This document shows, piece after piece, positions 36,015 through 44,312 of a DNA stretch of 64,000 nt. Within the stretch, counting starts at the first letter, position 1, and each line of letters begins with the position of its first letter. The position numbers and the translations under genes were made by a program. Source of the stretch: Bradyrhizobium niftali (lineage in GTDB: Bacteria; Pseudomonadota; Alphaproteobacteria; Rhizobiales; Xanthobacteraceae); contig NZ_SPQT01000002.1 of NCBI RefSeq assembly GCF_004571025.1, forward strand, positions 372,001 through 436,000, in the 5' to 3' direction. The notes beneath the pieces were generated by a model, which saw only the letters and a program-made list of their open reading frames with translations, was not told where the DNA came from and did no database searches.

Positions 36015-36293
36015 ATGAGACAGAACCAGGCGGAGACGCGCCGCCAAAATGTCGCGAAGCGGTCGATGACAAAAGAGGTCAAGCAGCTGACCGGCTTGAT
36101 CGCCACACTGCGTGAATCGCTCGATGGCATCCGCAAGCAGCGGGCGAACGCCAAACTGTCCGGCGCCGAGATGGGTGCTCTCGACGAACGGCGCAACAAT
36201 CTGCTGCTCACGATCGCGGCCCTGGACGATCGCCTGTCGGCGGTGCAAGGGCTGATCGATCTCGGCCGTCCGCACATCATCCGCGTCCATTAG
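36015..36293 (+). CDS. Small coiled-coil hypothetical protein (92 aa)
   Basis: The protein is helical throughout (KQLTGLIATLRESLDGIRKQ...LDERRNNLLLTIAALDDRLS), with heptad-like spacing suggesting a coiled coil. The ATG at 36015 is chosen because GGGAGG sits 6 nt upstream; ATG 36009 would lie too close to it. No domain recognised and no obvious partner. Confidence 0.6.
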   Translation: MRQNQAETRRQNVAKRSMTKEVKQLTGLIATLRESLDGIRKQRANAKLSGAEMGALDERRNNLLLTIAALDDRLSAVQGLIDLGRPHIIRVH

Positions 36294-36508
36294 CGGAGCT
36301 CGGGCAGGCGCGATCGGGTCCGTTGCTGATGTGACGGGCCGGGCCCCTGCTACCAGTGCGGCGCGCTCGATCCCGGTCACCCGGCTGCGGGTGCGCCGGT
36401 GCGATGCTGCCTGCGGATGGCACCAAATTGCCACGCTCTCGGCGAATTGCCGCCAAAGCCCGCTGCCACGAGGGGAGCGGGTGCGGGGGCAACGCGAGGG
36501 GATGCGTA

Positions 36509-36688
36509 TTGGCCTACAAAATGGTCGCAGAACGCGACAATGAGAAGTACAGTTTCGCCCGCGAGAGCCGACTGCTCATCGTGGCGAAGGCAAGGGTGTG
36601 GGCGAGCGAGGGATGGCGGGTCGTCATCACCGACCAGGACGGCAAGGCCTACGCGCCGCCCGAATTCGATCAATTGCTGGCGGCGTGA
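36509..36688 (+). CDS. Small hypothetical protein (about 59 aa)
   Basis: The core MVAERDNEKYSFARESRLLI followed by VAKARVWASEGWRVVITDQDGKAYAPPEFDQLLAA looks like a conserved small soluble protein. The start is either TTG 36509, with GAGGGG upstream, or ATG 36521. I recall similar short proteins in Bradyrhizobium but cannot name a domain. Confidence 0.5.
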   Translation: MAYKMVAERDNEKYSFARESRLLIVAKARVWASEGWRVVITDQDGKAYAPPEFDQLLAA

Positions 36689-36715
36689 CCGCAGGACGGG
36701 GCTAGGGGACGACAT

Positions 36716-37081
36716 TTGACTTCGTACTTTCGGCCGGGGCGCGAGCTGATCGCGCTCCTGATGACTCTTTCAGCCGCCGTCGCACTGACGGCGACGGTCG
36801 CGTTCGCGCAAAATCTCGATGCCGGCAAGTCGCCCGAAAAGCTGTTTGCCGATGGTTGCGCGACCTGCCATCGGAGCCCGCGCGGTCTTGCCAAGGGGCG
36901 CTTCAGCCTGACGCTGTCCTGGTTCCTGAAGGACCATTACGCGACCAGTTCCGACTCCGCCAAGTCGCTCGCCGCGTATCTGGTGTCGGTCGATGCGCCG
37001 CCGCCGCGGGCCGCGGCCAAGCCCGGCGCAAAATCATCCCGGTCGGCGCCACGTCCGCCAAAGCCGGCGACAAGCCAGTAG
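36716..37081 (+). CDS. Cytochrome c-like exported protein
   Basis: A 121-residue protein with an N-terminal signal (ELIALLMTLSAAVALTATVAFA) and one heme c motif, CATCH, at about 48-52. The region after it is short, with no clear distal Met, and ends in a Pro/Lys/Ala-rich tail. It may be a divergent class I cytochrome or a small heme protein in the periplasm. The start is probably the TTG at 36716 and is uncertain. No oxidase or dehydrogenase gene is adjacent. Confidence 0.65.
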   Translation: MTSYFRPGRELIALLMTLSAAVALTATVAFAQNLDAGKSPEKLFADGCATCHRSPRGLAKGRFSLTLSWFLKDHYATSSDSAKSLAAYLVSVDAPPPRAAAKPGAKSSRSAPRPPKPATSQ

Positions 37082-37098
37082 TCAGCGCGACAAGGGCG

Positions 37099-37668
37099 CT
37101 ATTCGCGCCGATAGGTCTGCGCGATCAGCCGGCCATGCACGGCGCGCAGCTCGGCATTCATGCGCGTCTGTCCCGTCGTGACATAGGACAGCCAGGCGCC
37201 GTCGGCGGCGAGGCGCACGACATGGAGCTCGGGCGTGCCGTCGGTTGCGCGATGCCGCTTCAGGCGTGCCTTCATCCAGTCGTTCCAGAGCCGGCGCAGT
37301 GACGGATCGGTGACGACGACCATGCTCAGTGCCGCCCAGGGCGTGGTGAAGCCGAACGCCTTGCCTGTGAACACCGCATTGACATAGGCGCGCGTAAAGC
37401 TGCCGCGCGGTTTGGGATCAGCTTCGATTGCGGCGTCGATCTCGGCATCGACGCGGGCGAGCAGATCCGCGAACAGGCCCTCGATCAACGCCTGCTTGCT
37501 GCCGAAGTGATGAAACAGGCCGCCTTTGGTGACGCCGGCTGCCGCCGCCACCGCCTGCACCGTGATGCCGGAGACGCCATGGTCCATGGCAATGGCCGCA
37601 GCGTGGTCGAGCAGGGCGCGCCGCACCTGCTCCGGCTGCTTGGCGCGGCTATAGGCGCTGGCCGGCAT
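37099..37668 (-). CDS. TetR-family regulator of the SMR efflux gene
   Basis: The 189-residue regulator has an N-terminal HTH (ITVQAVAAAAGVTKGGLFHHFGSKQALIEGLF, about 35-66) and an unremarkable ligand domain. Its ATG overlaps the TGA of the SMR gene (TGATG), so it is translated after the pump it probably represses. The palindrome at 38043-38054 upstream of the SMR gene is the likely operator. The inducer would be a toxic cation or drug. Confidence 0.85.
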   Translation of the reverse strand: MPASAYSRAKQPEQVRRALLDHAAAIAMDHGVSGITVQAVAAAAGVTKGGLFHHFGSKQALIEGLFADLLARVDAEIDAAIEADPKPRGSFTRAYVNAVFTGKAFGFTTPWAALSMVVVTDPSLRRLWNDWMKARLKRHRATDGTPELHVVRLAADGAWLSYVTTGQTRMNAELRAVHGRLIAQTYRRE

Positions 37669-38012
37669 CAGTGCACCGTCGTCTCCGAGAACAGGTTGAT
37701 GACGACGACGCCGGACACGATCAGCGCGATGCCGACGAAGGCCGCGGCGTCCAGCATCTGGCGGAACAGCACAAACGAGACCGTGGCGGTCAGGATGATG
37801 CCGACCCCGCCCCAGATCGCATAGGCGATGCTCAGGGGGATCACCCGGATCGCGACCGACAGCGCGTAGAACGAGGCGACATAGAACAGCACCATGGCCA
37901 GCGTCGGCCACGGCCGCGTGAACTGCGCCGACTGCTGCAGGAAGGCGGACGCGATGACCTCGAAGACGATGGCAAGGGCAAGCGCGATGTAGGCATTGAA
38001 GGCGGAGGTCAT
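37668..38012 (-). CDS. Small multidrug resistance (SMR) efflux protein
   Basis: A 114-residue, four-helix inner-membrane protein. The helix 1 segment ALAIVFEVIASAFLQQS carries the essential Glu (about 15), and IPLSIAYAIWGGVGIILTA is the SMR signature. SMR proteins work as antiparallel dimers that exchange protons for quaternary ammonium compounds or guanidinium. It is first in a two-gene operon with its TetR regulator. The frame extends upstream but without coding character. Confidence 0.9.
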   Translation of the reverse strand: MTSAFNAYIALALAIVFEVIASAFLQQSAQFTRPWPTLAMVLFYVASFYALSVAIRVIPLSIAYAIWGGVGIILTATVSFVLFRQMLDAAAFVGIALIVSGVVVINLFSETTVH

Positions 38013-38042
38013 GGCAGGCTCGGGCGTGGTGCGCAAGAAAGA

Positions 38043-38054
38043 TACCGCGCGGTA
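38043..38054. promoter_or_regulatory. Probable TetR operator upstream of the SMR gene
   Basis: TACCGCGCGGTA is a perfect palindrome 30 nt before the SMR start. It lies inside a looser ATACC...GGTAT pair (38042-38059). Position and symmetry fit the TetR gene at the end of the operon. Confidence 0.5.
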
Positions 38055-38229
38055 GGTATGTTTAGCACGTGGAAGACGGCTCTTGCCAGCAGCAGCTATC
38101 ACATGTGAGTGACGAGGCTGCGACACGGGCTGAGGACCTGATGTTCCGCGATCTGTCGCCGACAAAGCGAAGCCGCCGCGCGATGAATCGTGCGACGGCT
38201 CCGTGGGATCGTGGCAGCTCGATGTGGCG

Positions 38230-38895
38230 TCAGTTGATCCGTACGGAGAGCTCGACGTCCTCGGCAAAGGCCGTGGACATGTAGCCGCTGCCGGGCATGC
38301 GCACGCGCGCCAGATAGTCGGGGCTGTCGTCGGCGTTGTCGGCCACGATGATCGCGCCCGGCTTGAGATGGCCTTCGACCAGCTCCAGGATCTCAGGGTA
38401 GAGCGCCTTGGCGCCGTCGAGCAGCACGAGGTCGATCGTATCAGGCAGATCGGCGCTGAGCGTCTTCAGCGCATCCCCTTCGCGGATTTCGACGAGATCG
38501 AGCAGCCCGCCGGCCGAGAGGTTGTCGCGCGCCCGCGCCGCCTTGGACGGCTCGAACTCGCTGGTGATGAGGCGCCCGCCACCATTGTCGCGCAGGCCTG
38601 CGGCAAGGTGCAGGGTCGAGATGCCGAACGAGGTGCCGAACTCGACGATCGTTCTGGCGCGGGAGCTGCGCGCCAGCATGTAGAGCAGCGCGCCGGTCTC
38701 GCGGGAGACCGCGAGCGGGACGTCCTTCAGGCGTCCGTAGAGGTCGGCGTAATCGGTCTTGCTCCGCATCATTCGCGCCCGGTCGGCGTCGGTGAGATGA
38801 GCGAACGCGGCTCGCGTTGCGCTGCGTGCTGCTTCGTCCTGGTCGAACAGGCGATCCAGCAGCGGCGCCAGCGACGTGATTGTCGGGGTAGTCAT
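38230..38895 (-). CDS. SAM-dependent O-methyltransferase
   Basis: A 221-residue class I methyltransferase of the caffeoyl-CoA/catechol group. The SAM-binding motif is VEFGTSFGISTLHLA (about 84-98); an acidic residue follows in TSEFEP, and the metal- and substrate-site segment is DLVLLDGAK. The acceptor is unknown, likely a small catechol-like molecule. It is divergent from a TetR gene across a 24-bp palindrome, so the substrate may be the inducer. Confidence 0.85.
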   Translation of the reverse strand: MTTPTITSLAPLLDRLFDQDEAARSATRAAFAHLTDADRARMMRSKTDYADLYGRLKDVPLAVSRETGALLYMLARSSRARTIVEFGTSFGISTLHLAAGLRDNGGGRLITSEFEPSKAARARDNLSAGGLLDLVEIREGDALKTLSADLPDTIDLVLLDGAKALYPEILELVEGHLKPGAIIVADNADDSPDYLARVRMPGSGYMSTAFAEDVELSVRIN

Positions 38896-38943
38896 TTGGT
38901 GTCTCCGTAGTTCGCGGCAATGCGCGGGCTTGCGTGCGAACTG

Positions 38944-38967
38944 AAATACGACTAATTCGTCGCATTT
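38944..38967. promoter_or_regulatory. Probable TetR operator between the methyltransferase and TetR genes
   Basis: A 24-bp inverted repeat centred on AATT. The arms keep AAATxCGAC and GTCGxATTT with only two unmatched pairs. It lies about 49 nt before the methyltransferase start and 27 nt before the regulator start. Confidence 0.65.
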
Positions 38968-38993
38968 CCTATTCGCATTACCCCGAGCGCATC

Positions 38994-39638
38994 ATGGCCG
39001 ATCGTCGAAGTAGTTCAGTTTCCTCGCGAAAACAGCCGCAACAGGCCCGCTCCAACGAGCTGGTCGCGGCTATTTTGGATGCTGCCGTTCAGGTTTTGGC
39101 AAAGGAGGGCGCGCAGCGTTTCACGACGGCGCGGGTGGCCGAGCGGGCCGGGGTGAGCGTCGGATCGCTCTATCAGTATTTTCCGAACAAGGCGGCAATC
39201 CTGTTCCGCCTCCAGAGCGACGAGTGGCAACGCACGAGCGAACTGCTGCGCGGCATCCTTGCCGACCGGGCGAAACCGCCACCGGCGCGGCTGCGCGCGC
39301 TGGTCCAGGCTTTCATTCGTTCCGAGTGCGAGGAGGCGGCGATCCGCACGGCGCTCAGCGACGCCGCGCCGCTCTATCGCGATGCGCCCGAGGCACACGA
39401 TGCGCGGGCCGCCGGCAAGGGCATCGTCGCGGCCTTCATGCAAGAGGCATTACCAAAAGCCTCGGAGGCGACGCGCGAACTTGCCGGGGAGCTGATCAAG
39501 ACGACGCTGAGCGAGGTCGGCAAGCACTTCTCGGAGGCACCGCGCAGCGAGGCGGAGATCGTGCGCCATGCCGACGGGCTCGCCGACATGTTTTGCGCCT
39601 ATCTCGGCGAGCTCTCACGACGCCGAGATCATTCCTGA
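38994..39638 (+). CDS. TetR-family regulator
   Basis: The 214-residue regulator has an HTH at about 37-68 (FTTARVAERAGVSVGSLYQYFPNKAAILFRL). MADRRSS at 38994 is the preferred start, since the ORF's upstream extension overlaps the operator-like palindrome. It probably represses itself and the divergent O-methyltransferase gene. Ligand unknown. Confidence 0.85.
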   Translation: MADRRSSSVSSRKQPQQARSNELVAAILDAAVQVLAKEGAQRFTTARVAERAGVSVGSLYQYFPNKAAILFRLQSDEWQRTSELLRGILADRAKPPPARLRALVQAFIRSECEEAAIRTALSDAAPLYRDAPEAHDARAAGKGIVAAFMQEALPKASEATRELAGELIKTTLSEVGKHFSEAPRSEAEIVRHADGLADMFCAYLGELSRRRDHS

Positions 39639-39729
39639 CATCCACGCTTGCGGCCCAATATCGTTTCGGATTTGGCCGGATCATGGGATAGCCTCGCGCC
39701 ATCCTCATCCAGCCATCGAGCGCCGCGCC

Positions 39730-40371
39730 ATGCATGTCCTCCGTCCCCAGTTCCGCATCGAGGAGCAGCATGCGCTGGAATTCGCAAGGCAACGCGGCTT
39801 CGGCGTGATCGTGGCGGCGGACGAGCGCGGCCCGCGCGCCTCGCACGTACCGTTCCTGCTGGACCGGCGCGACGGGCAAGCCATCGTGCAGATCCATCTC
39901 ACGGCCAGGAATCCACTCGTGCCGCTTGCGGACGGCACCCGGCGCTTCCTGCTGATCGTTGCCGGCGACGATGCCTACATCTCCAACGACTGGTACGCCT
40001 CGCAAGACAACGTCTCGACCTGGCTCTACGAGGCGGTGCACCTGTCGGGTGTGGCGCATCTGCGTGGGCTCGACGAGAACCGCGGGCACGGCGATGCGCT
40101 GCTTGCGGTCGCCGAGGCGCGGCTGCCGAAGCAGCCCTGGGACCTCGCGCAGATGGAGCCGGACAAGCGCGAGAGCATGCTGGCTGCGATCCGCGTCATC
40201 GATCTCGTGGTCGACCAAATCGAGGGGCAGGCGAAGCTCAACCAGCACAAGAGCGATGCGGACCATGTCGCGGTCGCCGGCTACCTGGCGCGGTCGGCGG
40301 AGAGCGGCCACCGCCGGCTGGCGCGGAAGATGCAGGCGCTGCGGCCGGGGCTTGGGTATGAAATCCCGTAG
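39730..40371 (+). CDS. PaiB-family FMN-binding protein
   Basis: A 213-residue split-barrel protein starting MHVLRPQFRIEEQHALEFAR. It contains SHVPFLLD, HLTARNPL and the FLLIVAGDDAYISNDWYASQDNVSTWLYEAVHLSG core, typical of the PaiB group (called negative transcriptional regulators in Bacillus) with an FMN-binding fold. The biochemical role is uncertain; an FMN-dependent oxidoreductase or heme-utilisation-like function is possible. It stands alone before a REP hairpin. Confidence 0.85.
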   Translation: MHVLRPQFRIEEQHALEFARQRGFGVIVAADERGPRASHVPFLLDRRDGQAIVQIHLTARNPLVPLADGTRRFLLIVAGDDAYISNDWYASQDNVSTWLYEAVHLSGVAHLRGLDENRGHGDALLAVAEARLPKQPWDLAQMEPDKRESMLAAIRVIDLVVDQIEGQAKLNQHKSDADHVAVAGYLARSAESGHRRLARKMQALRPGLGYEIP

Positions 40372-40402
40372 CCCGGATTACGCTTCGCTCCATCCGGGCT
40401 AC
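40368..40402. repeat. REP family A hairpin, single copy
   Basis: GTAGCCCGGATTACGCTTCGC and CTCCATCCGGGCTAC form one hairpin. The left arm overlaps the last codons of the PaiB gene, so here the repeat supplies the stop codon TAG. Confidence 0.75.
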
Positions 40403-40449
40403 GCCAGCTACGCTTGCGTCGCGCAACAATTGACCTTACGGACCTCTGC

Positions 40450-41262
40450 ATGCTCGTCATCTCCATTCAAAGCCAGGTGGTCCACGGCCATGTCGGCAAC
40501 AGCGCGGCGGCCTATGCCATGCAGGCGGAGGGCGTGAACGTCGCGGCAGTGCCGACGACCCTGCTGTCGAACCATCCGCGCTATCCGAGCCTGCGCGGGC
40601 GGGTGCTGGAGACCGAGCTCGTCGCCGATCTTCTGCGGGGCGTGGAGGAACGCGATCTCGTCGACGAGGCCGCGGTGCTCGTCACCGGCTATCTCGGCTC
40701 GCCCGGCAACGCCGCCGTCGTCGCCGATTTCGTCGAGCGCGCCTTGAACCGCAATTCGAGGCTCGTCTATCTCTGCGATCCCGTGATCGGGGACGACGGC
40801 CGCGTCTATGTCGCCGACGGCATTCTGGACGTGCTGCGGCACCGCCTGCTGCCGGCCGCGAACCTGACCACGCCGAACCAGTTCGAGCTCGAGCTGCTCT
40901 CGGGCATCACGATCGCGGACGCGCAGGATTTGCGCGCGGCGTGCGCGGCGCTGGCGGGGACCGGCCGCATCGACGTCGTCGCCACCGGCTGCACGCTCAC
41001 GGATATGCCTGACGGGCAGGTGGAGACGATCCTCTGCGCCGACGGGCAATTGTCGCGCTTTGCGACACCGCGCCTGCCAATCCGCCCCTATGGAACCGGC
41101 GATCTCCTCACCGGCCTGATCGCGGCGCATCTGGCCAAGGGCAAGGCGATGGAGGCGGCGGTGCGGCTCGCGGTCGAGACCGTCTTTGCCGTGCTGGTGC
41201 GTACGCAGGAGGCGGGATCCGCTGAGATGCGCCTCGTGCCGCTGCCGACGCGGAAGCCGTAA
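40450..41262 (+). CDS. pdxY: Pyridoxal kinase
   Basis: The 270-residue ribokinase-fold enzyme phosphorylates pyridoxal to pyridoxal 5-phosphate in the salvage pathway. It has the N-terminal SIQSQVVHGHVGNSAA (substrate site), VYLCDPVIGD, LTTPNQFELELL and the C-terminal GTGDLLTGLIAAHL motif with the catalytic Asp (about 217). MLVISIQ at 40450 is the family start. It converges on the M15-like gene with 4 nt between them. Confidence 0.9.
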   Translation: MLVISIQSQVVHGHVGNSAAAYAMQAEGVNVAAVPTTLLSNHPRYPSLRGRVLETELVADLLRGVEERDLVDEAAVLVTGYLGSPGNAAVVADFVERALNRNSRLVYLCDPVIGDDGRVYVADGILDVLRHRLLPAANLTTPNQFELELLSGITIADAQDLRAACAALAGTGRIDVVATGCTLTDMPDGQVETILCADGQLSRFATPRLPIRPYGTGDLLTGLIAAHLAKGKAMEAAVRLAVETVFAVLVRTQEAGSAEMRLVPLPTRKP

Positions 41263-41266
41263 CGGT

Positions 41267-42556
41267 TCAGGTCGCGCGCTTGCCGGCCGATTGCGCCGAC
41301 TTCTGCGGCTTGCCCTTCTGCTCGCGCGCGGCCTGTGCCTTTGGCGACCTGGCGCTGGCCACGGCCCGCGTCTTCTTCGGCCTGGCGTTGGCGGCTTCCC
41401 TGCGGTCCGCCGTGCCGCGCTTCGAGACATATTCCGCGCCGTCGATCGGGCCGACATGCGGCGGATCGCGGCCGAGATAGGGCCTGCCGATGCCGAGCGC
41501 CTTGCCGTTGGCATCGACCCATTTCCACAGGATCTCGGTTGAGACCCAGCGCTGCGCGCGGTTGTTGCCGGCGGTCGAGACGATGTCGGCGGCCATGCCG
41601 TGACCGTAGCCGCCGCGCGTGCTGCCGCCGTGATAGGAGCGGTCGGAGGCGGCCTTCAGGCCGCTCGCGATCGACTGGCGATAGTCGTCGCGGAACGCGC
41701 TGGTGATGCCCGGCGACAGGCCGGCGGCTTCCGCCGCGAGCAGCGTGCGGAACAGCTTCCGCTTGAAGCTCTTGTCCATGCCGCCGATGACGTAATCCAT
41801 CATCGACATGCGGGCGTGCTCGGCCGCCTTCGGATCCTTCCAGCCGAAATCCTCGTCGACCAGTTTCGTGAAGCTGCGCATCATCGTGACCATCTTGCCC
41901 CTGCGCTTGATGGTGACGGCGCGGCGCTCCTCGACCTTGATCGAGTCCTCCTTGGGCGTGCGCTGGTAGAGCGCCCAGAGATAGCGGTCGATGCAGGCGT
42001 CCATCACGAAGCATTCGTCGAGCACCGCGACGGTGTCGGCGGACGGTGATGCCTTGCTCTCGGTTGCGGCCGGCCCGGTCGCGATCGCCGCGGGCGACAG
42101 CGCGTCCGTCGTCACGATCTCGGTGGGATCGGCGGATGCGAGCTTGACGGGCTCCTGCACCGGTGCGGCCTCGCCGACGACGGGCGCCGGCTCGGGCAGG
42201 ATCTGCGGCGCAGGCGGTTCGCTCGGCAAGATCAGCGCGGGATCGGCCGAGGCGAGCTTGATGACGGGGGCGGGCACCTCGGGCGCTGCTGCTTCAGCGC
42301 TTGCCGGCTCGGGGGCCTGAGCCACCGCGGCCGCGATATCGGCAGTCAGGGCGATGCCATCCTCGATGGTCGCAGCGCGCGGAACGTCGGCGAGGTCGAG
42401 GCGGCCGAGATCCTTCGCGCGCGAGACGGTGGCTGCATTGGCGCCGCTGTTCTCGATGAGGGCAGGGGCATAGGCGGACAAGGAAAGCGCCAGCCAGCCG
42501 GCCATGACGGCCGAGGGGCACGCGACTGCCACCAGAAGAGACCGCCGATCGTTCAT
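41267..42556 (-). CDS. Membrane-anchored M15-like (VanY/DD-carboxypeptidase-type) peptidase
   Basis: A 429-residue protein. One N-terminal anchor or signal (about 7-27) precedes a Pro/Ala-rich linker with LASADPxxI repeats (about 75-165). A helical middle domain is followed by a C-terminal zinc peptidase-like segment, SYHGGSTRGGYGHGMAADIV (about 310-330) and PPHVGP near 385. The HGMAAD and PHVG motifs match the metal ligands of M15 D-Ala-D-Ala peptidases. The Lys/Ala-rich tail is basic. Probable periplasmic peptidoglycan hydrolase; no partner gene visible. Confidence 0.7.
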   Translation of the reverse strand: MNDRRSLLVAVACPSAVMAGWLALSLSAYAPALIENSGANAATVSRAKDLGRLDLADVPRAATIEDGIALTADIAAAVAQAPEPASAEAAAPEVPAPVIKLASADPALILPSEPPAPQILPEPAPVVGEAAPVQEPVKLASADPTEIVTTDALSPAAIATGPAATESKASPSADTVAVLDECFVMDACIDRYLWALYQRTPKEDSIKVEERRAVTIKRRGKMVTMMRSFTKLVDEDFGWKDPKAAEHARMSMMDYVIGGMDKSFKRKLFRTLLAAEAAGLSPGITSAFRDDYRQSIASGLKAASDRSYHGGSTRGGYGHGMAADIVSTAGNNRAQRWVSTEILWKWVDANGKALGIGRPYLGRDPPHVGPIDGAEYVSKRGTADRREAANARPKKTRAVASARSPKAQAAREQKGKPQKSAQSAGKRAT

Positions 42557-42869
42557 GATCCCTGCCTCCAAACGGTTCTGTTCGAACACGTCTTGTCGAA
42601 CAGTCTTGCACAGAAAGGCACGCAGCGCGTCGATTGTTCGGAGGATGGTGTGGCGGCGCAATGGCGCAAATGGCCGAAAACGGGCTTTTCAGGCAGGTGT
42701 TGCGAAGATGCAACGCGGGTTCCATCGGGCTTCGGAGAAGGAAAAAGCCCTGCAAATGCTGCGTTCATTGTCGTCGAATTTGCCCGGTTGCATTTACTCA
42801 ATCTTGGATTGCAGTCTGGCATTTCTCTCGCACCGGCACCGTCCGGTAGCGTTGGGAAGGACACGAGTT
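42557..42869. other. Intergenic region before the flp pilin gene
   Basis: No gene is supported here. TGGCATTTCTCTCGCA at 42817-42832 keeps the GG and GC of a sigma-54 promoter with correct spacing, 38 nt before the pilin start. Elsewhere nothing recognisable. Confidence 0.4.
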
Positions 42870-43040
42870 GTGAAATTGAAATGCCTGTTGGCGGACTTTG
42901 CCGCCGATGAATCCGGCGCCACCGCGATCGAATACGGCCTGATCGCAGCGGGGATCGCGCTTGCGATCATCGAGATCATCTACGCGCTCGGCACCAATCT
43001 CGTTGCGAAGCTGCAATCGCTGGCGACCGCGCTGAAGTAA
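42870..43040 (+). CDS. Flp/Fap-type IVb pilin subunit
   Basis: A 56-residue pilin: a short leader followed by ADESGATAIEYGLIAAGIALAIIEIIYALG, the Flp signature in which prepilin peptidase cuts before the hydrophobic helix and the Glu-Tyr pair is conserved. The start is a GTG, with GGGAAGG upstream. Flp subunits form Tad pili for adhesion, but no Tad assembly gene is in the window, so this is an orphan copy. Confidence 0.85.
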   Translation: MKLKCLLADFAADESGATAIEYGLIAAGIALAIIEIIYALGTNLVAKLQSLATALK

Positions 43041-43199
43041 GTTATCCTCCGGCCCGCGTTCCGTGATGATCGCGCCTCTGACGGGGCCGGGTCGGCGCAT
43101 CTGTGCGAGGGATCTGCGCATCCGTCGCATCCCCCTGGATGCGGTGTTTTGCCCGACGCCTCGCTGCAACTTTGCAGCGGCTTGCGCGTTGGTGCGGCT

Positions 43200-43403
43200 A
43201 TGACCCACTCCTCGCTTCGTCCCATGGACGCCTTCGACCCCACCGAGCCTGCCATCCTCCACGATCTCCTCTCCGACAGGATCATTACCTGGACCGCCGA
43301 TCAGGCTGATGATTATCGGCGTGCCAGCCAGGCGCGCGACGATGGGACCGTGGCCTGGAAAGCCTACGTCTTCGACGGCTGGGGCAACGTGCTCGGCGGC
43401 TGA
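43200..43403 (+). CDS. Small hypothetical protein (67 aa or shorter)
   Basis: MDAFDPTEPAILHDLLSDRI, then ITWTADQADDYRRASQARDDGTVAWKAYVFDGWGNVLGG, looks like a real conserved small protein, but no domain is recognised. The start may be ATG 43200 or 43224. Position between the pilin and a secreted protein gives no clue to function. Confidence 0.45.
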   Translation: MTHSSLRPMDAFDPTEPAILHDLLSDRIITWTADQADDYRRASQARDDGTVAWKAYVFDGWGNVLGG

Positions 43404-43574
43404 GCGCCGCCTATAAAAGCGTCATGTCGCGGCCGGCGGCGATTCGGCCAAGGCCTTGTACGCATTAAACATATCGCCATGCGCCGGATGCGTTGTTGCA
43501 ATGCAACAGTGCATGTCGCAATGCAGCAAATCAGGCTTAGATGTGCTCCGAAACTTCCTTCTGGAGCATCACCA

Positions 43575-43829
43575 ATGAACAAGAAGACTCTGTCGATCGC
43601 GATCGCCGCCCTCACTCTTGCGGGCTCGACTGCCACCTTCGCCTCCGAGCTGCCGGCCTACGAGGCCTATGGTTTCCCAGTCTCCCCGTTGCAGGTTCGC
43701 GTGCTCGGTGCCGCGCAGGTCGAGCAGCAGGCTGCAGCGCCCGCCGCCAGCGTGACGGCGCTTCAGGCCAGCGTTCTGTCGCCGCGCAAGGTGAAGGCCG
43801 CGACCGTGACCACGGGCAGCGCCCGCTAA
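43575..43829 (+). CDS. Small secreted hypothetical protein (84 aa)
   Basis: A signal peptide (MNKKTLSIAIAALTLAGSTATFA) is followed by a short mature part rich in Ala, Val and Gln. The next feature is a strong terminator, so it is a single-gene unit. TGGAGC precedes the ATG. No domain recognised. Confidence 0.65.
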   Translation: MNKKTLSIAIAALTLAGSTATFASELPAYEAYGFPVSPLQVRVLGAAQVEQQAAAPAASVTALQASVLSPRKVKAATVTTGSAR

Positions 43830-43923
43830 GCATCATGCGACAGGCACCGCGCGCAGGCGTCGTGCCGCTGTCGCCTGCATGAATTCGCAACCGTCGGGTT
43901 CGGAATTCTCAGCATCACATTGG

Positions 43924-43956
43924 AACCGCGTTCCTGACAGGAGCGCGGTTTTTCTT
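43924..43956 (+). terminator. Rho-independent terminator
   Basis: AACCGCG-T-TCCT, loop GAC, AGGA-G-CGCGGTT, then TTTCTTT. It ends the secreted-protein gene. The remaining sequence to 44157 holds no gene, only a GATCTCC...GGAGATC inverted repeat at 44066-44093. Confidence 0.8.
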
Positions 43957-44157
43957 TGCCTGCGGGAACCCGCGCGATTTCATCGTGCGTGCGCGGATCG
44001 AGAAGCGGGCGCGACAAAAGAATCGCGCGATGGCTTCGTTGTGTACGGCCGTTCAAGACGCATGTGATCTCCTTAATACTTGTTTCGGAGATCGCGGCGC
44101 CTGATGCGCGCGCCGCATATTGAGCGGCCAATTCTGGAATCATACTGGAGGCCGTTT

Positions 44158-44304
44158 ATGCCCGTTGCGCAAAAAGTCGTTGTTGCCAGCACCTCGCCGC
44201 GTGCGTTCATCATCAGGCATCTTGCGCTGTTCGCGGCCGCCGCGTTGTTCGTGTTCGTGCTGAGCCTGACCTATGGCCTCGATCTCAGCCCCGGGTTTTT
44301 CTGA
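44158..44304 (+). CDS. Small membrane protein (48 aa)
   Basis: A short polar N terminus (MPVAQKVVVASTSPRAFIIR) is followed by one hydrophobic helix (about 21-39, HLALFAAAALFVFVLSLTY) and a tiny tail. TGGAGGCC lies 9 nt before the ATG. Function unknown. Confidence 0.5.
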   Translation: MPVAQKVVVASTSPRAFIIRHLALFAAAALFVFVLSLTYGLDLSPGFF

Positions 44305-44312
44305 TAGCCGGG

